From Miniphocaeibacter sp012841535 (GTDB lineage Bacteria > Bacillota > Clostridia > Tissierellales > Peptoniphilaceae): a stretch of DNA of 8,399 nucleotides. The notes below the pieces were generated by a model that had not been told where the DNA came from, did no database searches, and saw only the letters and a program-made list of their open reading frames with translations. The DNA lies in assembly GCF_049274025.1 (NCBI RefSeq), contig NZ_JBASRV010000062.1, one strand, 5' to 3'. Shown piece by piece: positions 6,137 through 8,399 of the stretch. The translations under genes were made by a program, and so were the position numbers. Every line of letters begins with the position of its first letter. The stretch's first letter is position 1.

Positions 6137-7000
6137 TTATTTATTTGTAAAACCCTTATATTCTAAAACAGACAGTCTAGAAGCTTTTATTAAATCTATG
6201 TATCTATCATAATCGTTTAGTATATAGGAATAAAATAGTATATCTACAAGAATAAATTGAGACATTAAAGAGCTAGTTGCAGCACTTCTAATTTCAGCTT
6301 CTTTAGATTTAATTGTTTGAAGGGTTAAATCTGATATTTTATTTAAACTATTAGGACCTAATTGTGTTATTCCAATAGTAGTTAGATTTCTATTGTTTGC
6401 TATTTTCATAGCAGAAATAACTTCTGACGTTTCTCCAGAGTTTGAAATACCAATAACCAAGCTGTTTTTTGGTGCTGAAGCTATACAAGAAATCAAATGA
6501 TGTAAATCATTGAAGCAAATTATAGATTTTCCTATACGACTCCATTTTTGGAAAATATTTTCAGCTACTAAGTAGGAAGAACCAATACCGTAGGTATATA
6601 TTAAAGGAGCCTGCTCCATGATTTTTATTGTTTTTTCTATTGTTGTTTCAGTAATTAAATTGACAGTTTCTTCTATGGATTTAGATGCATTTGCTAATAT
6701 TTTTTTCTTTATTTCAAAAATATTTTCATCAGGTGAAATATCGGAATAGTCTGTGAGTTTTACTGATTTACTTTCAGAAGACAGTAATATTTTTAATTCA
6801 GTGTAACTGGAAACTCCAATAGATTTACAAAAACGTATTACCGAAGCTGAGCTTGTTTCTGAAACCTTTGCAAGTTCAGCTGTGGTCATTGTTATTATAT
6901 TGTAGTTTCCATTTAATATAGTATCGGCAATTTTCTTTTCCGAATTCGTTAAATTTTCATAAATGCTATTTATTCTATTAAATATGTTGTTTTTGTTCAT
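6137..7000 (-). CDS. murR: RpiR/MurR family transcriptional regulator, probably of MurNAc catabolism
   Basis: This 287-residue protein has the RpiR-family layout: an N-terminal helix-turn-helix domain (about 1-77, with LTNSEKKIADTIL at 17-29 and the recognition region ELAKVSETSSASVIRFCKSIG at 42-62) and a C-terminal SIS sugar-phosphate-binding domain (about 128-260). The SIS domain shows YTYGIGSSYLVAEN (135-148) and VIGISNSGETSEV (182-194), the two loops that hold phosphosugars in this fold. In E. coli, MurR represses the mur genes and responds to MurNAc-6-phosphate. Here the divergent mupG-murQ genes make that ligand the best guess; the sequence alone does not prove the ligand or whether it represses or activates. 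A strong GGAGGA (7005-7010 on the plus strand, read as complement) sits about five bases before the ATG at 7000-6998. Its stop faces that of the DUF1211 gene with no clear terminator between them. Confidence 0.88.
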   Translation of the reverse strand: MNKNNIFNRINSIYENLTNSEKKIADTILNGNYNIITMTTAELAKVSETSSASVIRFCKSIGVSSYTELKILLSSESKSVKLTDYSDISPDENIFEIKKKILANASKSIEETVNLITETTIEKTIKIMEQAPLIYTYGIGSSYLVAENIFQKWSRIGKSIICFNDLHHLISCIASAPKNSLVIGISNSGETSEVISAMKIANNRNLTTIGITQLGPNSLNKISDLTLQTIKSKEAEIRSAATSSLMSQFILVDILFYSYILNDYDRYIDLIKASRLSVLEYKGFTNK

Positions 7001-7047
7001 TTTTTCCTCCTATTATGTAACGATATTACAAAAAAATAATAAAATAC

Positions 7048-7075
7048 TTGAAATATTATTTCTTTATATTATAAT
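7048..7075 (+). promoter_or_regulatory. Sigma-A type promoter for mupG-murQ
   Basis: TTGAAA (7048-7053) and TATAAT (7070-7075) are separated by 16 bases, close to the housekeeping consensus. Transcription would begin near 7082, giving a leader of about 70 bases before the TTG start. Two inverted repeats lie just downstream of the predicted start. The region is very A/T-rich, so other TATAAT-like matches exist, but this is the best-spaced pair. Confidence 0.6.
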
Positions 7076-7101
7076 AATATCAAATAGCAAAATATTTGCA
7101 A
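7074..7101 (-). promoter_or_regulatory. Candidate promoter for the murR-type regulator
   Basis: On the minus strand TTGCAA (7101-7096) is followed after 16 bases by TATTAT (7079-7074), which overlaps the mupG -10 region from the other side. The match is weaker than that of the mupG promoter. If real, the two divergent promoters lie back to back, and the GCAAA/TTTGC repeat covers this -35 box, which would suit autoregulation. Confidence 0.35.
7087..7099. promoter_or_regulatory. Short palindrome GCAAA-ATA-TTTGC, possible regulator half of a double operator
   Basis: Five-base inverted arms GCAAA (7087-7091) and TTTGC (7095-7099) flank a three-base centre. The site lies about 5 to 18 bases after the predicted mupG transcription start and overlaps the candidate -35 of the divergent regulator. 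Its centre is 20 bases upstream of the centre of the larger palindrome, about two helical turns. Short arms in A/T-rich DNA make this tentative. Confidence 0.35.
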
Positions 7102-7104
7102 CTG

Positions 7105-7121
7105 TTTTCCATTATGGAAAA
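7105..7121. promoter_or_regulatory. Perfect 17-bp palindrome, probable operator of the MurR-type regulator
   Basis: TTTTCCATTATGGAAAA is an exact inverted repeat of 8-bp arms around a single T (7113). It lies downstream of the predicted mupG transcription start and upstream of the ribosome binding site, in the intergenic region shared with a divergent RpiR-family gene. Such a position would let a bound dimer block mupG-murQ transcription. The arms are followed by no T run, so a terminator is unlikely. That the MurR-type protein binds it is inference. Confidence 0.6.
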
Positions 7122-7139
7122 TTAAGATTTAGAAAGATT

Positions 7140-7144
7140 GGAGG
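7140..7144 (+). promoter_or_regulatory. Ribosome binding site fixing the TTG start of mupG
   Basis: GGAGG six bases before the TTG at 7151 is the strongest initiation signal in this stretch. No in-frame ATG or GTG occurs before the conserved fold begins, so this site decides the start. Confidence 0.75.
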
Positions 7145-7150
7145 AATTAA

Positions 7151-8290
7151 TTGGTAGAAACGAAATTTAAAGAAGATTATGAATTAAGTAATTACTTTAA
7201 AAAAACAAAAAAGAAATTAATATTTGGATTTTCAATTTTTTTAGGTAATAATATTTCAGCAAATGAAGAAAATTGGATTGAACAAATGACAAAGATTGGT
7301 TTTAAAAAAGTATTTACATCAGTACATATACCAGAAGAAAATACAGATTTAGTAAAAAATAATTTGATTATTTTAGCTAGTCTTTGTAAAAAGAAGAATT
7401 TAGAACTTCATATAGATACATCTAAAGATACTCTATATAAAATGGGATATGGACTTAACAATATTGAGGATTTGTTGGAGATTGGGGTTACAGGAGTAAG
7501 AATGGATTATGGAATAGATAATGAATATATTGCTAAACTCAGTAAATTAATGACGGTTTCCATAAATGCAAGTACAATTTTAGAGGAAGATTTTCTTGAA
7601 CTAGAAAAATATGGTTCAAATTTTAAAAATATTATAGCTTGGCATAACTACTATCCGAAACCATATTCAGCTTTAGAAGACAAGTGGTTTGCTTTAAAGA
7701 ATAAATGGATACGTGAAAACTACAATATTCCAATTTATGCATTTATTCAGGGAGATAGTAATCAAAGAGGCCCATTGAAAAAAGGTTTGCCTACAATAGA
7801 ATCTCAGCGTAATAAAAAACCATTTATTTCAGCTTTAGAGTTAAAGAACCGATACTTTATAGATGGTGTTTTTATTGGGGATCCAGGATTAACAGAAATA
7901 AGCATGAAACTATTTAAGGAATTTATAGAAAATGAAACAATAACTGTTCCTGTAAAATGGCATGTCAATAAAGAATATAAGGATAATATTAATTCAGTAT
8001 TTCATAACAGAAGAGATTTTTCAGGAAATATCATTAGGGCAGAGGAATCTAGGTTAAAAAATTGGTTTGCAATAAAACCTAGTAATACCAGTATAAGAAA
8101 AATTGGAGACATTACAGTAGATAATGATCTTGCTAATCGATATGCAGGGGAAATAAATATTATAAAAAAAGAATTACCAGCAGATGATTCAATAAATATT
8201 ATTGGAAAAGTTGAGAAGGATTATTTAGATTTATTGCCATATATAGGGGCAGGAGAAAAATTTAAAATGGAGGAAATTAATGAAAAATAA
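7151..8290 (+). CDS. mupG: 6-phospho-N-acetylmuramidase MupG (DUF871 family)
   Basis: MupG is a cytoplasmic hydrolase described in Staphylococcus aureus that cleaves MurNAc-6-phosphate-GlcNAc, imported by a phosphotransferase system, into MurNAc-6P and GlcNAc during peptidoglycan recycling. The 379-residue protein shows the DUF871 pattern throughout: GFSIFLG (26-32), VFTSVHIPEE (54-63), GVRMDYGI (115-122), WHNYYPKPYSALE (164-176), FIQGD (198-202), RGPLKKGLPTIE (206-217), and the C-terminal domain with RKIGDITVDN (316-325), RYAGEINI (330-337) and INIIGKVEKDYLDLLPYIGAGE (348-369). The first half is the TIM-barrel domain. Translation begins at TTG and gives an N-terminal extension of about 20 lysine-rich residues before the fold starts; most members start nearer the first strand. 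The gene overlaps murQ by 11 bases, and it diverges from the MurR-type regulator. The older label, PTS-associated outer surface protein, is misleading because no signal peptide is seen. Confidence 0.9.
   Translation: MVETKFKEDYELSNYFKKTKKKLIFGFSIFLGNNISANEENWIEQMTKIGFKKVFTSVHIPEENTDLVKNNLIILASLCKKKNLELHIDTSKDTLYKMGYGLNNIEDLLEIGVTGVRMDYGIDNEYIAKLSKLMTVSINASTILEEDFLELEKYGSNFKNIIAWHNYYPKPYSALEDKWFALKNKWIRENYNIPIYAFIQGDSNQRGPLKKGLPTIESQRNKKPFISALELKNRYFIDGVFIGDPGLTEISMKLFKEFIENETITVPVKWHVNKEYKDNINSVFHNRRDFSGNIIRAEESRLKNWFAIKPSNTSIRKIGDITVDNDLANRYAGEINIIKKELPADDSINIIGKVEKDYLDLLPYIGAGEKFKMEEINEK
8269..8273 (+). promoter_or_regulatory. Ribosome binding site of murQ inside the mupG 3' end
   Basis: GGAGG ends six bases before the ATG at 8280 and favours that start over the second in-frame ATG at 8292, which would be 18 bases away. 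The murQ start lies before the mupG stop, so the two are probably translationally coupled. Confidence 0.65.
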
Positions 8291-8399
8291 AATGGATATT
8301 TCAAACTTAGATACGGAAAAAAGAAACAAGAATTCAGAAAATTTAGATACTTTAAATAGTTTAGAAATAGTTTCTTTAATGAATAAAGAAGATGAAAAT
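8280..8399 (+). CDS. murQ: N-acetylmuramic acid 6-phosphate etherase MurQ, N-terminal part (3' end outside window)
   Basis: MurQ cleaves the D-lactyl ether of MurNAc-6-phosphate to give GlcNAc-6-phosphate and D-lactate, joining cell-wall sugar recycling to amino-sugar metabolism. Only 40 codons are in the window and they stay open to the right edge. They contain the family N-terminal signature: LDTEKRNKNSENLDTLNS (10-27) followed by LEIVSLMNKED (28-38), which matches the L-T-E-x-R-N ... D-x-L-s-t-x-E-i ... N-x-E-D pattern of MurQ proteins; the SIS domain is beyond the edge. The gene order after mupG strengthens the call, since MupG releases the MurQ substrate. It overlaps mupG by 11 bases. 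Confidence 0.85.
   Translation, partial: MKNKMDISNLDTEKRNKNSENLDTLNSLEIVSLMNKEDEN

Noticed and set aside
6125..6149. Hairpin at the convergent gene ends (ACAATTAAAT / ATTTATTTGT around ATT)
   Set aside because: It is almost all A/T, has an internal T-T mismatch and lacks a following T run on either strand, so I do not call it a terminator.
7053..7080. A/T inverted repeat ATATTATT / AATAATAT over the mupG promoter
   Set aside because: It is low-complexity sequence expected by chance in this region and coincides with the promoter elements.
7001..7150. Catabolite-repression (cre) site near the mupG promoter
   Set aside because: No sequence with the central CG and flanking TG/CA arrangement of cre is present; the palindrome at 7105-7121 does not fit the consensus.
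6963..7157. 64-residue open frame across the murR-mupG intergenic region
   Set aside because: It begins inside the regulator gene on the opposite strand, has no ribosome binding site, and covers the promoters and operators; its hydrophobic look comes from A/T-rich DNA.
1..8399. CRISPR arrays, mobile elements, tRNA genes, riboswitch or T-box leaders, phage or defence genes
   Set aside because: No repeated spacer-like units, transposase motifs, tRNA-like cloverleafs or T-box sequence were seen; the start of the aro operon, where a leader would be, lies outside the window.

Overview
The window looks like a low-GC, Gram-positive type genome (Bacillota, most likely Clostridia or a Tissierellia-like relative). 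The evidence is the strongly A/T-biased sequence and codon use, GGAGG-type ribosome binding sites close to nearly every start, clostridial-looking aromatic-pathway enzymes, and a Gram-positive style MupG/MurQ muropeptide-recycling pair. The species cannot be named from the sequence alone. No transposase, phage gene, tRNA, rRNA or CRISPR array is visible, and base composition is even throughout.

Positions 1-5430 (+ strand) hold a tightly packed chorismate operon: the 3' end of a DAHP synthase gene, then aroB, aroA, aroC, a fused aroE-aroK, and aroQ. Each junction overlaps or leaves at most 3 bases, and each start has its own Shine-Dalgarno sequence in or at the end of the gene before it. Together the six genes cover all seven steps from phosphoenolpyruvate plus erythrose-4-phosphate to chorismate, in this reaction order: DAHP synthase, AroB, AroQ, AroE domain, AroK domain, AroA, AroC. 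A Rho-independent terminator closes the unit; its 5' arm is made of the last aroQ codons and the aroQ stop codon lies in its loop.

Positions 5431-6133 hold a 127-bp spacer and a single + strand gene for a small six-helix membrane protein of the TMEM175/DUF1211 family, a prokaryotic potassium-channel family. It converges on the next gene with only 3 bases between the two stop codons.

Positions 6137-8399 hold a MurNAc catabolism locus. A RpiR/MurR-type regulator (HTH plus SIS domains) is on the minus strand, and divergently on the plus strand lie mupG (6-phospho-N-acetylmuramidase, DUF871) and the first 40 codons of murQ (MurNAc-6-phosphate etherase), which runs off the window. The 150-bp divergent region has a good promoter for mupG, a weaker candidate for the regulator, and two inverted repeats just downstream of the mupG -10 box that are good operator candidates for the regulator. 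MupG would split MurNAc-6P-GlcNAc in the cytoplasm, MurQ would convert the released MurNAc-6P to GlcNAc-6P, and the regulator would sense MurNAc-6P.

Overall this is mostly recognisable metabolism. I see no convincing undescribed system. The more interesting points are the AroE-AroK fusion, the operator architecture of the murR-mupG intergenic region, the stop-codon-in-loop terminator, and some active-site-neighbour substitutions in AroQ, AroA, AroB and AroC.
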